64,000 bases of DNA from Cheiracanthium punctorium (lineage: Eukaryota > Arthropoda > Arachnida > Araneae > Cheiracanthiidae): contig JAWZYV010001785.1 in NCBI GenBank assembly GCA_038373885.1, positions 62,001 through 126,000 on the forward strand, read 5' to 3'. The translations under genes were made by a program, and so were the position numbers. The notes under the pieces are model-generated. The model saw only the letters and a program-made list of their open reading frames with translations. It ran no database searches and had not been told where the DNA came from. Positions 43,300 through 54,918 of the stretch are shown piece after piece (position 1 is the first letter of the stretch; every line of letters begins with the position of its first letter).

Positions 43300-44503
43300 A
43301 AAAATCTATGTATATATAAATACGCTAAGGAAAACCCTTGTGTCCCTTTTGCAGCACGAACGGATGAGTGCGAAATTTGGCACAGTTAAAGTTCGAATGG
43401 AGGTGTTGTGCGAATGTTAAATTTTTCGTTTAATGTGCTAGTGCAGCGTAAAAAAATTAGAGAAGTGATTTGGCACGCAGTATTTTTGCGCCAATTTGGG
43501 CGATGGTTCCATTGTTGTGTCAATTTTGAAATAACAACACTAAGTTTCAGCAGTACTATAGGGTTATAGCATTACAACAAAATTTGCAAAAAGTGAAATT
43601 ATTCCCCAGTTCGGTGAAACGCCAGTGACTAAAATGTGCTTTAGCCCTGTGCTAGGCGACTTTTTTAGAGGACCGATAAGTGCGCAAAGTTTTGTAAATT
43701 TCATGTATTAAAGCTGTGGAAAAACAAACTGAACAGGGCAGGTTGCAATCCAAAAGACTCTCCACTGAAACGCGCCAATTCGACAATTTGTTAACAATCT
43801 CCTGCCACGCAATATGCTAAAGCAAATTTTCTCCGAAAATATTATTGAAAAAATACCTCAGCAATTAATAGTGAATGAAAATACTATTATTAATGAAGTG
43901 TATGGAAATATTTCCGAAAACATACTGTCAGTTTATTAATGCTGACTTAATCGAATATCTGATTAATAGGGAATATATCACCAAAGCTACGATAAAATAA
44001 TTTACTATGATGACAATGAAATCAATAACTATCCAGTAATTTTTAAATTCTTTCACTATGAATGAGTTTTTTTTTTTTTGGTTAGCCGGGAGCAAGGGAA
44101 AAATTGCGGAATAATTGTGATCTGCGCCAAATGCTTACAAAACTAAAGCAATTTCCAGTATATAGTCGTTTATCCCTTTCCATATTTTGGAAGTTCAATT
44201 TAATTTCACACGTTCTTTCCAATTCCAAATTATTTAACCAATAACCATACAAATTTCTTTTTAGTATATTGATATTTTTGTATATATTTAATTCTGTATA
44301 TAAATGCTATTTTGTATACGTACTAAAATTTCCGGCTTTGTTTTGGGGAACGACAGTGTTTCAGAAGTAGTCTTTAAAAATTTCTCCGAAAAAAAAAGCG
44401 GTATTTGCGCCTGGCTAACCGAAAAATACCATAGTTTGCCTCCACACATGTTAGTATTGAAAGTTGATTGCATCTTTATACTAATCATAAACTTTAATAC
44501 AAA
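43300..44503 (+). mobile_element. Probable body of a decayed Helitron
   Basis: At about 43308 TCTATGTATATATAAATACGC resembles a Helitron 5' start. At about 44010-44050 a frame reading DDNEINNYPVIFKF resembles the Helitron helicase segment before the NGT motif. Stops interrupt all frames. The region lies directly upstream of the clearer helicase fragment at 44504-44825. Confidence 0.4.
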
Positions 44504-44825
44504 GGAAGCAATAGTCAATGGAACAAAAATGTGCATCAAGTTTATCTATCGTAATGATATTAATTGCGGGGTTTGAACTGGAACCTCAGGCAGTAAAAGA
44601 ATTTTAATTCCACTTATAAAATATTCTGGTACTATTTTTACATATCCTTTAAAAAAACTCAGTTTCCAAATATACCTGTTTTTGCGATGACAGTAAATAA
44701 ATCCCAAGGACAATCATTCGAAAAAAGTGCATATTTATTGAGGCAGCAAGTTTTTATTCATGGTCAGTGGTACGCCTCAGCAAGTAAAGTTCAATCATTC
44801 GACGGTTTAAGATTTTATAACTCCG
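44504..44825 (+). pseudogene. Helitron (Pif1-type) helicase C-terminal fragment
   Basis: In broken frames the family features are plain. NGTKMCIKFIYRNDI comes first, then after stops MTVNKSQGQSFEKSAYL (helicase motif V region), then HGQWYASASKVQSFDGLRFY (motif VI region). In family members motif VI is close to GQLYVALSRV..., so the key Arg is replaced by Lys here. Such helicases unwind DNA during rolling-circle transposition together with a HUH nuclease. No nuclease (Rep) motif was found nearby. It aligns with 31553-31902 and is clearly non-functional. Confidence 0.78.
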
Positions 44826-44847
44826 AACATAAAGGGCCTTCAGCCGA

Positions 44848-45009
44848 GGACGGTTCCAGGCTGAATTTTCGGAGGGGGCCACTAGACTTTTCAGATTAGA
44901 TTAAATTGTTCAAAACGCAAACTGAATGTGTAAAATCGTACAGGAACGTGTGAAATAAGTCTGTAGAGGGAGATGACCGCTATGACCCGCTCGTTGGAGC
45001 TGCCTTTGC
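44848..45009. mobile_element. Diverged CAAGGGC-family MITE
   Basis: CCGAGGACGGTTCCAGG followed by CTGAATTTTCGGAGGGGGCC matches the start of 15746-15912, and TTGGAGCTGCCTTTG is the diverged right end. Internal TTGTTCAAAACGCAAACTGAA also matches. No TSD is retained. Confidence 0.55.
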
Positions 45010-45030
45010 TAAATGCAAAGGCAGCTCCAA
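44994..45030. repeat. Perfect 16-bp hairpin
   Basis: TTGGAGCTGCCTTTGC (44994-45009) and GCAAAGGCAGCTCCAA (45015-45030) are exact inverted repeats around TAAAT. The left arm is the end of the preceding MITE, so this is a head-to-head pair of identical MITE ends. Confidence 0.85.
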
Positions 45031-45791
45031 ATATGATAGAGTTTTTATAAAAACACTGTCTTCACAGAAAAGTGTGGTGGCTGTAAAGTGAAATTGTACA
45101 AAAGTGGTTGGTCACTATAGACAAATGGTCTCTTAGCCAAGGTGGTCATTTTAGTATTTTCCATTGGATGTGGAATCTTGAGACATACTCCTTGACAGTA
45201 GAACTTTATTCACGCTCAAATTAAAAAAATTGATGCTTTACAGTAGAATTACGACCACCGGCAGAGTATTAGTACATATAATTTAAACATAAATTGTCTT
45301 TGCACGCGGCTTGTGCGCTGCACGTCTCTGATTCTGTACTGATGTGTACTTGATGTGGGATACCTTATGATTGATGTACATAGAGCAGGGATACTATTAC
45401 TATGGCTAATTTTCCTTATCTGGTTTTCGAACATTTCCTGTTCATACAAAAGTACACCCGTTTTGAACGTTTAGGAAAGGTGGAAGGATTTCTTGGAAGT
45501 ACTGTAGTCCTTTCTAAGCAGGCTTCAAAAGTTTAACCCATTGAAATTGCTACCGCTGTTTGGTCTTTCTTTCCGGGTGAAACTCTAGTGTGATTCATTT
45601 GCTCTCTGTGTGCTCCTTTCGTGTGTAGAATTTAATTTAAATGCAGATATTATGGCCTCAAAAAAGCGGTCATTGAGTGGTAATATGTGATTATTTTATG
45701 AAAATTCCGAAAAATGATAATTTGTCTAGTGAAAGTGAAAGCGCAAATCATCAAGGTAGAAATCATAAATGCACAGCCCCAGAACAAGCTA

Positions 45792-46214
45792 CAGTAGAAC
45801 CTCGATTATCCGAGCTAATTGGGACCGCTAGTACCTCGGATATCGGAAATCTCGGTTAATAGAAACTATGTATAAAAACCTTCCGTGCTTGCGAATTTAA
45901 CTAACTTTTAAAGTAAAAAACAATAGAACGTTTTTTAAATGATCAAAATAAACATATATGAACTTATGTCTCACAGCTAAAAATATTTAAAAAGGAAATC
46001 AACTCTAGTAGTAAATTTTAAAAAGTAAAATGGATTTTTTTTTTTTTTTTTTTTTTTTGGACAAAACAATAAATGAAACATGGACAGCGAACTAAAATGT
46101 GTATAATTTTTTCCAAGCTCATTTTGGAAAGGAGAAAAAAAAATTAGACTTCGTTATTGCCTCGGTTAACAGAAACCTCGGTTAACCGAAGCTCGGTTAA
46201 TCAAGGTTCTCCTG
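45792..46214. mobile_element. pogo/Tigger-like MITE
   Basis: The left end CAGTAGAACCTCGATTATCCGAG and the right end CTCGGTTAATCAAGGTTCTCCTG are inverted repeats, each bordered by TA (45790-45791, 46215-46216). CTCGGTTAA motifs repeat near the right end. 423 bp, with a T-run (46031-46059) and no transposase. It lies inside 42840-46585. Confidence 0.8.
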
Positions 46215-46593
46215 TATTTCAAGAGGAACAGCACTCACAGAATGTACATGCATTACTATCAAGCAGTTTAAGAGGTGCATAATTACAAGGAATACAATGA
46301 TATTATGGAAAAAATAGATATGACTTAAATTAATTTTTTCAGACATTGTTTTTCCTATGAAGTGCAAGTTCCTAGAAGGTTCGAATATTTTATTTTATCA
46401 GAAATTCGCTCACGTTTCACGAAAATCAATTACGTAATATTATAGGCAGGCAGAAAAATAAAATATACAGGCGACATGTAAAAAAATCGTGCCAAATGTC
46501 GCCAAGCTTGGATAACTGTACCCAAATTATGAAATACCGAGTAAGTTAGCCCCCCCCCCTTTACCCAATCCTAGATCCGCCACTGCCCATGGA

Positions 46594-47990
46594 TTATAAT
46601 ACGCTTTTAATATATAGCCCTTTAGTGCGTGTTTAAAATCTGAAAATGTTTCAGATTTTTTTATTCCACCCCCCACTTTCCGTTTCTTGATAAAGGCCAA
46701 TATATCCAGAAGCTCTTCAGAATTAATATAGGACGAAATTTATGAGGAAGGTAATCATTTGTACCTTTTTGTAGGTTTTTATCATTTAACCATGTTATTT
46801 TTGTAACCAGGGCGGCCCGACAGGGTAAGCATCTCACCTGGGCGCCGCTTCATCACCCCTGGAAAACTATCGTTTCTGTTGCTAAGTTCTACAAGTACAT
46901 TAGTCGCATCCAACGAGGCAAGCACGGATTTCAAAAACGAGAGCGATCAAGATAGGAGAGAAGAACTATCTTACACTCCCCAAGTAGAAAGAACAACGAC
47001 CAGATCCATTGACACACGGCTGTGTGTGTGTGTTTTGATGAGGTGTGTGTACACAACGCATTCCATGATCACCCACTCGCATCAGATTCATTCATGAGTT
47101 TCCACTCTAGCATGTGGGTGGATACGTACAGAAACACGCTTCTCTCTCCCACTTACTCACTACTCGTGTTTTATTCAACGAGAGCACGGGGACGATTGTC
47201 ACACACCAGTTGAGAAAGAGGGCACTTTTTGTATACGAATTTATTCTGGAGGGATGGTCGAATAACAAAGACTCACTCGCCGGAATGTCAACATGTCTAG
47301 GATAATACGTCTCTATCCCGGACCCATTGGTGGGCATTGGCCACAGCTACTAAGGCCGGAAGTGCTGGCTACTTTACTGGGGACATACTACAGGAGGGAC
47401 AACGCTGCCCCCTATGAAGGGAAGGACAATTTAACAACCAAGCCCAAAGCGGCAATTAAACCTAAGGGATCTATTCTCCCCTAATCGTATGCCGGCAGTC
47501 GGATGTTAGGTTAATACATTCCTCAGTCAGTTGTCAGTTATCGACTGACCTAGGGCCTTTTTAAACTGGTTTCAGCATCCAATCACTAGAAACCTTTAAC
47601 ACTCCTCCTTAAGGAGGAGCAAAATTATGAGACTTATTTAGTTTCCGAAAAGTTCTGTTGGTCGGTTGGTTCCACCAACTCGGGCAGAATTGACAATCTG
47701 AGCCGTGATCGTAGAGAGTGGTGCGCAACTTATCACACAATTTGGGGCTATGATCACACAACAGGAAGGGACATTCGAAGATAACTGCAAAGTAGTAGTG
47801 TCTTTCAAAGCAAGAAAGGAAACGAACAGGTTACTCTTTGTTATGCAATAGTGCTCTCGTAAGTAAGATTAAGTTTGAAAAAATGTAAAATCAATGCGTT
47901 AGGTATAATTTGATTTTTTTTCTTTTTTTGGTTTCCTTTTAACTTTCAATGAATTGCTTTCATTATCATACACCAGATACTTAAGAAATG
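46594..47990. other. Non-coding stretch; dispersed repeat at its start
   Basis: 46594-46665 matches 7165-7240. From 46850 to 47520 the base composition is balanced and short frames are open on both strands, but without motifs or splice structure. No gene is called. Confidence 0.35.
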
Positions 47991-47994
47991 TAGG

Positions 47995-48490
47995 GTGAAT
48001 CCTGGGTAAATCGCACAATACTGTAAAACGAACTTCATTATAATGAATATTTCAGATTAAAGATAAGCAATATAGGTACCAAAGTAAAATCATTGAGTAC
48101 GAGTTCAGTTTTAATGAATGCGTATATTTTTTTAAAAATATTTTATAGTGTTTAAGGCTTACTTTATAGTGTTTAAGGCCAACTTACACAGGGGTATCTG
48201 CCTGAGGGGTGTGTGTGTCTTGGGCAGAGGACTTTATAAGGGGTTCTAACGCTTATTCACGTTAAATCTGAAGCAAACAGCTCAAAACTCCAGACCCTTA
48301 GATCGGCAGCTTCGAGGTACGCTAGAATCCTCGACAATCACACTACAGCCATCTACCATGTTCAGAATGTCTAATCCACACGACCATGGAGGGACTCAGT
48401 TATAATGAAGTTTCACTATAACGAATTTTTCAGTGCAACAGAAGCTGGCTATACTAATATTTCACCGTAATAAAACCGTAAATAACATGG
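47995..48490. repeat. pogo-like repeat interrupted by a SINE
   Basis: CTTCATTATAATGAATATTTCAG (about 48030) and TTTCACTATAACGAATTTTTCAG (about 48410) are like-oriented subterminal motifs of a pogo-type element. A reverse copy lies near 58775. A 20-base phrase, TTATAGTGTTTAAGGC, is duplicated at 48145-48180. The SINE at 48215-48395 lies between. Outer ends are not resolved. Confidence 0.4.
48215..48395 (-). mobile_element. tRNA-derived SINE (family 1), diverged
   Basis: On the minus strand, CCATGGTCGTGTGGATTAGACATTCTGAACATGG (A-box region), a degenerate B-box region GTCGAGGATTC, AGCTGCCGATCTAAG and the GTGAATAAGCGTTAGAACCCC body. It is the most mutated of the six copies. Confidence 0.65.
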
Positions 48491-49134
48491 GGTCTTCTCC
48501 GAAGACCTCATGTTCGTGACGTCATCCGCGAAAGATACGTTTTCAGACCTGCGTTGCCCGACCTAAATTTAGGAGCACGAGCTCGTAGCTCTAACTTAAT
48601 GGGATCCCCGTAAGTATCGTATTTCGCCGGGAAACGGAAAGTTTATATTTGGTAGAGAGGGAGAGAGAAAAAAAGAGTTAATTATCGAAAAATAAAAAGT
48701 GAGAACAATCATCCTTTACTAAAATGGCTGTCATGAAAGGGCCAATTAAAGTCGGTCTTTGAAATCAAAACGAGTTTCCCCTTTCCTCTCGAATAGAGAT
48801 ACTATTCTCTAAAAATCAGTATATTTCTGTTTTGAGGGAAGGAGGGGGGCTACAAATTAAAGAAATTAACAAATGTCCCGTTTTAAGGAGAAAAATAAAT
48901 GGCCACAATAAGTAAGTACTCTTATAAACAAAGTTTCAGGAAAATTTTTAAACATTGAAATCGCGTGGCAAAATTAGTATAAAAGTCATTCATATTGTAA
49001 AATGTATTTAAGATTTTTCTTCCTTGCGTATTTACCAACACTGACAGGCGATACTTTTGAGGGCAACTAGTACAACTTGTGAAGAAGTATTATGATTTTT
49101 CGGACGCAATGGGATTAAAAGCTTTTCAAATATG
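48491..49134. other. Non-coding stretch with an hAT fragment
   Basis: No gene. At 48870-48910 ATGTCCCGTTTTAAGG and AAATAAATGGCCAC are the reverse complement of the left end of 3161-4524. Confidence 0.4.
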
Positions 49135-49363
49135 TTTGTGTGATTATGGCAACGCTACGCTAAAGCGATCTGCCAAAGATGGGGGGTGCCTTGGTAGGAG
49201 GACTTTCTAAGGAGTCTAACGCGTATTAACGTTACATCTAGAGAAAACCTACCAAAACTCTTGAACGTTAGATCGGCAGCCGCGCGATAGGACCCGAACC
49301 CGGGACCTTCACACTTCGCCCGTCTACCATTTTCAGTGATATAATCACTGTGCCATGGTGAGG
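49135..49363 (-). mobile_element. tRNA-derived SINE (family 1), most complete copy
   Basis: On the minus strand, from head to tail: the A-box-like TGGCACAGTGATTA (49341-49354), the B-box-like GGTTCGGGTCC (49290-49300), GCGCGGCTGCCGATCTAACG, the body GTTAATACGCGTTAGACTCC, and the tail GGCAGATCGCTTTAGCGTAG followed by TTGCCATAATCACAC. About 229 bp. Head and tail are both present, so this copy best represents the family. The clear B box supports RNA polymerase III transcription. Confidence 0.82.
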
Positions 49364-50130
49364 CTAAAAGCTTTTAAAGTCGCACCCTTTCAGACCCTGC
49401 GTCCACAGTTGAGGACACAAAAATTACCTATACTATCGCGCAGGATGGATGTTCTATTTTGCGACACATAAAAAAAAGAAATCCCCCGAACATTTAATAA
49501 GGATTATTTATTGATTTTTTTCAATTACAAATTTAATCTCTATTACAAAAATAAAAATTATTTAATTCAAAAAGAAATCCTTTAATAGGTCTAAAAAGAT
49601 TAGGACAACCTTGAAAAATGAAGAGGAAGAAACGACGCATTCTCCAGCAACGAAACGGCTTGCAAAATAAATCCAGTTTCCCACGCCGGTCTACTGGTTA
49701 TGAATTCTTAAAAAGAAATACTACAAATAATAATAAATGTCTAAGTCACCCACTTCCCACAGGATCAGCTTAGAAAATCGAATCAGCCATGACACACTGA
49801 CCACTTGGGCCTGTGGGTCGGTCAGAAAACGAGCAGGGATTAGGCATTAGGATGCGATTTGCGTCACTGAGCAAGATTCGGATTAGTGAATTTAAATTTT
49901 TCCACCGGGAAAATGCCGGAATAATAGAAGCCTCTTTTCTGGATTCCCCACAAAGCAGATTAGACTTCCGAGGAACTACATTCCTTGATTTCGACATTAA
50001 AAAAAGAAAAAAAAAGAAAAGGAAAAGGATTTACGTGATGCAGCTAGCTCTTAACCCGGAAGATAAGATACCAACTCAGTGGCCGAGTGAGACGTTCGGG
50101 GGTGGGGGTTAGGGGATGGGAGGGGGGGGG
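49364..50130. other. Non-coding stretch
   Basis: I see no gene. The 99-codon open frame at 49813-50112 crosses an A-rich AAAAAGAAAAAG run and a G-run and ends in the neighbouring SINE. Confidence 0.4.
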
Positions 50131-50313
50131 CGGTGTCTTTGTCGAAGGACTTTTTAAGGGGTCTAACGCGTATTCAAGTTACATCTGCAGAAAACTGCCT
50201 AAACTTCATAGCGTTAGATCGACAGCAGCGCCGTAGGCCAGAACCCTAAACCTTCACACTTCAGCCATCTACCAGTTTCAGTAATCTTAACCACTCGGTC
50301 ATGGTGGGACCCT
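50131..50313 (-). mobile_element. tRNA-derived SINE (family 1)
   Basis: On the minus strand the A box reads TGACCGAGTGGTTAAG (50286-50301), very close to serine and leucine tRNAs. The B-box-like GGTTTAGGGTTCTGG follows, then GGCGCTGCTGTCGATCTAACG and the TGAATACGCGTTAGACCCC body. The tail is replaced by a G-rich run. This copy shows the tRNA parent most clearly. Confidence 0.82.
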
Positions 50314-50817
50314 GTAAATAATGCAATTTTACACTCTCTCCCCATAGAGTTGCTCCGATATTTTTAATTTGCTCCAGAAATCCAATAATTAACAAAACAC
50401 TCCGATTATTTTGACTTCAAAATTTATTTACAGGGGCAGGCAGAAATTTTCAATCTCCATCCTTTTTCTAAATGACAATCTTTTGCTGAGCATTCTTTTA
50501 TGGAAGTCTCCAATACCTAATGTTAAGTCTCCTACCTAAAATTAACCTTTATTTTGCATATTTTTAATTGAATTTGGTTACTTAATTCATTTCTGATTTT
50601 CTGCAAAATTCAATTGATTTTTAAAGTTAAGTCTACTTAAAATATGTGCATTTAAAATGTGTTTGTGAAATATTTATTAATGAAAATTATAACACGGCTG
50701 CTTGTTCAGACAGCCATGTTGTAACATGGTATTTTACTAGCTTAAAATAGTTGTTTTAGTTACTACTACAGTATTGTGTATCATTATCACTCCATACATA
50801 CAGTACTTTGAGAAATC

Positions 50818-50830
<13 letters not shown>
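50314..50830. other. AT-rich non-coding stretch
   Basis: Nothing recognised. Confidence 0.4.
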
Positions 50831-50876
<46 letters not shown>

Positions 50877-50878
50877 GT
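50831..50878. repeat. (GT)n microsatellite
   Basis: About 40 bases of pure GT, then GCGTGTGT. Confidence 0.95.
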
Positions 50879-52913
50879 CGGAATGTCGAAATCGAGTAAA
50901 AAAGTGAAATTGTCCTAAAATTTGGAAACTAATGTTTGAAATGATTTTTTTTATGAATTTGACCCCCCTCCCTTTTCCCCCATTTATGGTACCTTATAAA
51001 TTTTTGTACTGTTAAAGAATGCTCGTATATTTTAGAAGCTAAACAAACAGATTTTTGTTTTTGTTTTTTAACTAGTAGTTAAAAAAAATATTATTTTTGA
51101 TTAAAGAAACTTAAAGCATAACCTGTTCTGCATTCTGTTTTATACCTGTATAAAACTACAAAAGCATGATAATTCTTTATAAATATTTAAAAGAGATTTA
51201 CTTTTTATTTTTACCAATCTATAAAAGTAATTTAGCTTGAAATACAACTAAACATGACTTAATGTAAATTGATATTAAATTATTAAAACAGAAAAAAAGG
51301 CATTAAACCTATGTTTGGAAAAAATTAACACTCATCTATCCAATCACTCGCAGGCTTCTTATCAAAATAGATATCTTATTCTTAAACAAATAAAAAAAAG
51401 TATGCATTTCTTTGTGAAAAGAATCTACAAGATACATTAATAAATGTGTCGTGTTAAAAGTTATTCCCTTCTGACAGTAGTGCACACATAAAAAGAATAT
51501 TTTAACTTTTTACGTTTTAAGTAACATTTTTTATGTACATATATGTAAAGATGTTTAGATTTTGTAAATTATAAGTCAATTATTAAAAAATACTTTAATG
51601 ATGTGAAAAAAATTTGCAATTTATTTTCTGATGTCAGTATATTAAAAAAAATGAAAAAACATCTCATAACTAAATATATGTTTAGTGCCGGATGTCCGAG
51701 TGCATATCCGGCAACCAAAAGAGCTTCCGATATCCAATATCCAGCAAAATCACTATCCGTTACATCCCTACTTGAGAGTGGTCGAAGATGCACTAAAAGT
51801 AGATAGATAGTTTTAGATCACTATAGAGAAAATAATAAGAAAATTAAATCATACTCTTATAGAGAACTGCAATCTCCCATACATCTTCACTTCAAATAGT
51901 CATTTCTTAAAAATACTTATTCGAAACAAATTGACACGCACTTAATATTCAACAAGCGTTTCATTTTCAGCTCGTTGGCGAAATGAAAACAGAAAAAGTG
52001 GGCGGTACGATTAAACAACGCAAAGTCCAAGTGCTAACTTGCGGCTGCCATCAGCACGAAGCGTTATTTAACAGCCCGAAAAAAGAAACAGAAAAAAGTC
52101 ACTTTTACCTACTTTCGACAAGTGTCGCTAAAAAGGTGGTATGTGCGAACAGGATTTACGAGGAGTTGTTTTTCACTGGCTAATGAGTTCTGGCAAGGGT
52201 TCAGGAGATAAGTGAGACAGATTTGAAAGAATTTTAAATTACTTTCCTGATATATATTAAAAATAAATAAATTAATAAATACACTTAATCTATCAGATTA
52301 AGTAATTTGTATTCACTCCTTCCTTAACTGTGAGTCTGTATTTATCCAATTCATTAGTCTTCAAGGAATGATAGAAATTGCAATTGATTTTGCAAATAGA
52401 AATTACGAATTATGACCTTTTCAATTTTTTTGGGCATCTTGTAATTGGGATAAAATTTCACTACCTTCTGTGAGTGTCGTCGTAACATCACGATCCAAAT
52501 ACGAACACGTTATCCATGGGATCGAACATGGAAACGTAACAGAAAAGAGAGAGACCCCCCCCCCCCAACTTCCAAAACGACTTGACTGCTTGCTATGTAC
52601 TACCCAGCTTATCACTGCATAGTTGAAGAACTTCAACTTTATTTATGCAGCCGAAGAGACTGGCTCAATGCTACATAAACAATGAACCAGAAAACACGTT
52701 TTCGCCCATTTTCACTCATCCAGAAGGTTAGAAGTTAGCTTGGAAAGGGTAAACTGCGAACTGAAAAATGTGAAGACAGACTTTCTAGTGAATAAATTCT
52801 GGCAGGAGTTAAAATAAGTTAACTAGAACAACAACAAAAAAAATGTTTTTCCCTTAAAAAATAAAGAAAGCTTGAATAATTGTTTTTGGTCTATTTTAAT
52901 ACGTTGCGACGTG
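50879..52913. other. AT-rich non-coding stretch
   Basis: No gene. CCGGATGTCCGAG ... ATATCCGG motifs at about 51690-51765 look like the edge of an old DNA element. The phrase AATGAGTTCTGGCAAG occurs at about 52183 and again at 54676, with a diverged version at 52793, marking a dispersed repeat of unknown type. A C-run is at 52554-52566. Confidence 0.35.
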
Positions 52914-52921
52914 GCAATATG

Positions 52922-54028
52922 GTTGACAAGATTTTGAAGCATGACGGTTTTTACCGGATTTCACCATGGTTTTTACCGTGTCGTGTCAAAAATCTCTTTG
53001 TAAAAAATGTCGAAAACTGCCAAAACCCAGATTCTTGGTAACATTACATATCTATTTTATTTCGGCTAATTATAATTTAAATAATCTTGCATCTTAATTG
53101 ATTGCATCTTAAAACAATAAGTTTTAAAAAAGGTTATGAAAGATATTTGAGAAAAAATAACGGGACTAATGTTAAAAAATATAATTCGGATATTTACATT
53201 TTCCCAACATAATTACTTCATAATTTTATATATTGTAAGTAAAATAAATATGATTATTATTTTTTTATTTACATTTATAGGTTGCATTTTATGACACATT
53301 CCATTATTAATTTTAAATACCGTGAAGCATTTTATGTATTACACCATAAAAATTCTGATTAGATGATTTTTTTCATTGGGTTGGAGGGGGAGGATGTAAA
53401 GTATAAGTTATCCAGCCTTAGAATTTTTTATAAAATCTTTTCTGTAGGAAAGAACACTAAATAAACGAACTTGAGAAACTTTCTATCACATGCTTCGAAG
53501 CAGCAATTCTGATGGCTAAAAATGTCGTTTTACATACATTTTTGGTTTATATTAATGCTAATTTTTTAATTAAATGACAATTTTAGCTCGATAAAAGTAG
53601 CAGTGGTTTTCTATTTAGTTTATATTTGGGGTGACAATAAATTTTGGATAAATACTTTAAGATTGTGCAGGCATCCATGTGTGTATCTTAAAAAATAAAA
53701 TAAAAGTAATAATATTTTATAAATTCAAAATTCTGATTTTAAATTTCATAGCAAAAATTTAAAGGCTTGTATCAAAAATTTTAATAATATATAATATTTT
53801 ATATTTTTAGACTAAACAGTATAATAAAATAATTATTATATTCACAATACTATAATTAATTATAGTTTTTAATAGCTAAGAAAAATTTATACAGAAATTT
53901 ATTGTTCGCTGTCCCATAAAATAAAGAATAAGTAGGTTTTTGAGAGTTTTTACCGGTAAAAACACGGTTTTCACATCTGTCATGTTAAAAAACAGTTTTT
54001 GATGACAAAAACCCAGCCCTGGATGGCA
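52922..54028. mobile_element. Possible DNA element with CGGTTTTTACCGG motifs
   Basis: GCAATATG flanks both sides (52914-52921 and 54029-54036). CATGACGGTTTTTACCGG and GGTTTTTACCGTG near the left face TTTTTACCGGTAAAAACACGG near the right. The outermost bases do not form a good inverted repeat, so the boundaries are uncertain. The interior is very AT-rich and non-coding. Confidence 0.4.
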
Positions 54029-54040
54029 GCAATATGATTT

Positions 54041-54762
54041 AAGTATTTTTTTTTTTTGCATCCTACTTTTAAACCAATTTACACCAGTGGCCGCTCGTCA
54101 GTTGAAGCAGAGCTGTGCCTGAAATTATCCAAACGTTTATTTTTCTTTTCTATTTCGATTTCAAATAATTGTTTTTGATTTTTGACTATTCGACCACATC
54201 GCTATTTCATACACCCCGAATTCAAACTTGAATTATCATTATTATTAGTGTGTATGATACAGAAGCGGGTTCATATACTCCAGAAGTCAGGAGCAACCAC
54301 TAATCCACATATCTTATGAAAATAGACATACAACACAGGAAACACTTACCGATAAACCTCCCTATCACCCACAAGACCTTAAATTTGGAGTCCATCCGAA
54401 TGAATATGAGATTCATAAAAGAGGAGAATCGGAAAAAAAAAAACGCAGAAGTACACAGAAAAGTGCGTTCAGACTGTCAACTGATCAGCTTCCAGCTACA
54501 AAGTTTGTAGAGCACATTTGCTGCGGATAACTGTTCTCAAAGCACCCAAAACATTCCCCTCTCAACAGTCAGAAATAACGGGGCCCCCGATAACACAATA
54601 CTTTCACCTACTTTTTCTTGATGGCCGCTGAAAATGTGGTGTGGTCCTACAGTTCTGAAACATCAGGCTTGCCCTAATGAGTTCTGGCAAGAATCCCAAG
54701 GGGAAAAAGAAAAAAAATAATAAAATTAATAAGAGGGAGGAGGGAAAAAAAAAGACACACCA
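54041..54762. other. Non-coding stretch
   Basis: No gene. Contains the dispersed AATGAGTTCTGGCAAG motif at about 54676. Confidence 0.4.
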
Positions 54763-54918
54763 CGCCTTTATAAGTTTTTAGTTAAAAAGAAAGGGTTTAG
54801 AACGAAGCAGGAGCTAAACATTTTTACGAATCGATCACTTCGCCTTTATAAGTTTCTGGTAAAAAATATAGGGTTTAGAAAGACTCAGGAGGTAAACATT
54901 TTTACTGATCGGCCATCA
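54763..54918. repeat. Tandem duplication, two 78-bp units
   Basis: Both units begin CGCCTTTATAAGTTT and end with GTAAACATTTTTAC or CTAAACATTTTTAC followed by ATCG or ATCGG. They differ at about one base in six. Confidence 0.75.

Larger units (their letters stand above)
42840..46585. mobile_element. Large hAT-type insertion carrying other elements
   Basis: The left end CAGAGGCGGATCTACG faces the right end CTAGATCCGCCACTG (reverse complement CAGTGGCGGATCTAG), and both arms are G-rich just inside. The flanking 8 bases CCCATGGA are identical (42832-42839, 46586-46593). The outside sequence rejoins to match the repeat at 7089-7240. The element is 3746 bp, and inside it are a Helitron helicase relic, a CAAGGGC-type MITE and a pogo-like MITE. 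No hAT transposase is readable. Either an ordinary MITE grew by later insertions or a larger composite was moved. Confidence 0.72.

Noticed and set aside
49280..49363. Genuine tRNA gene on the minus strand
   Set aside because: The A and B boxes are present but the cloverleaf does not close well and the same sequence continues into a repeated SINE body.
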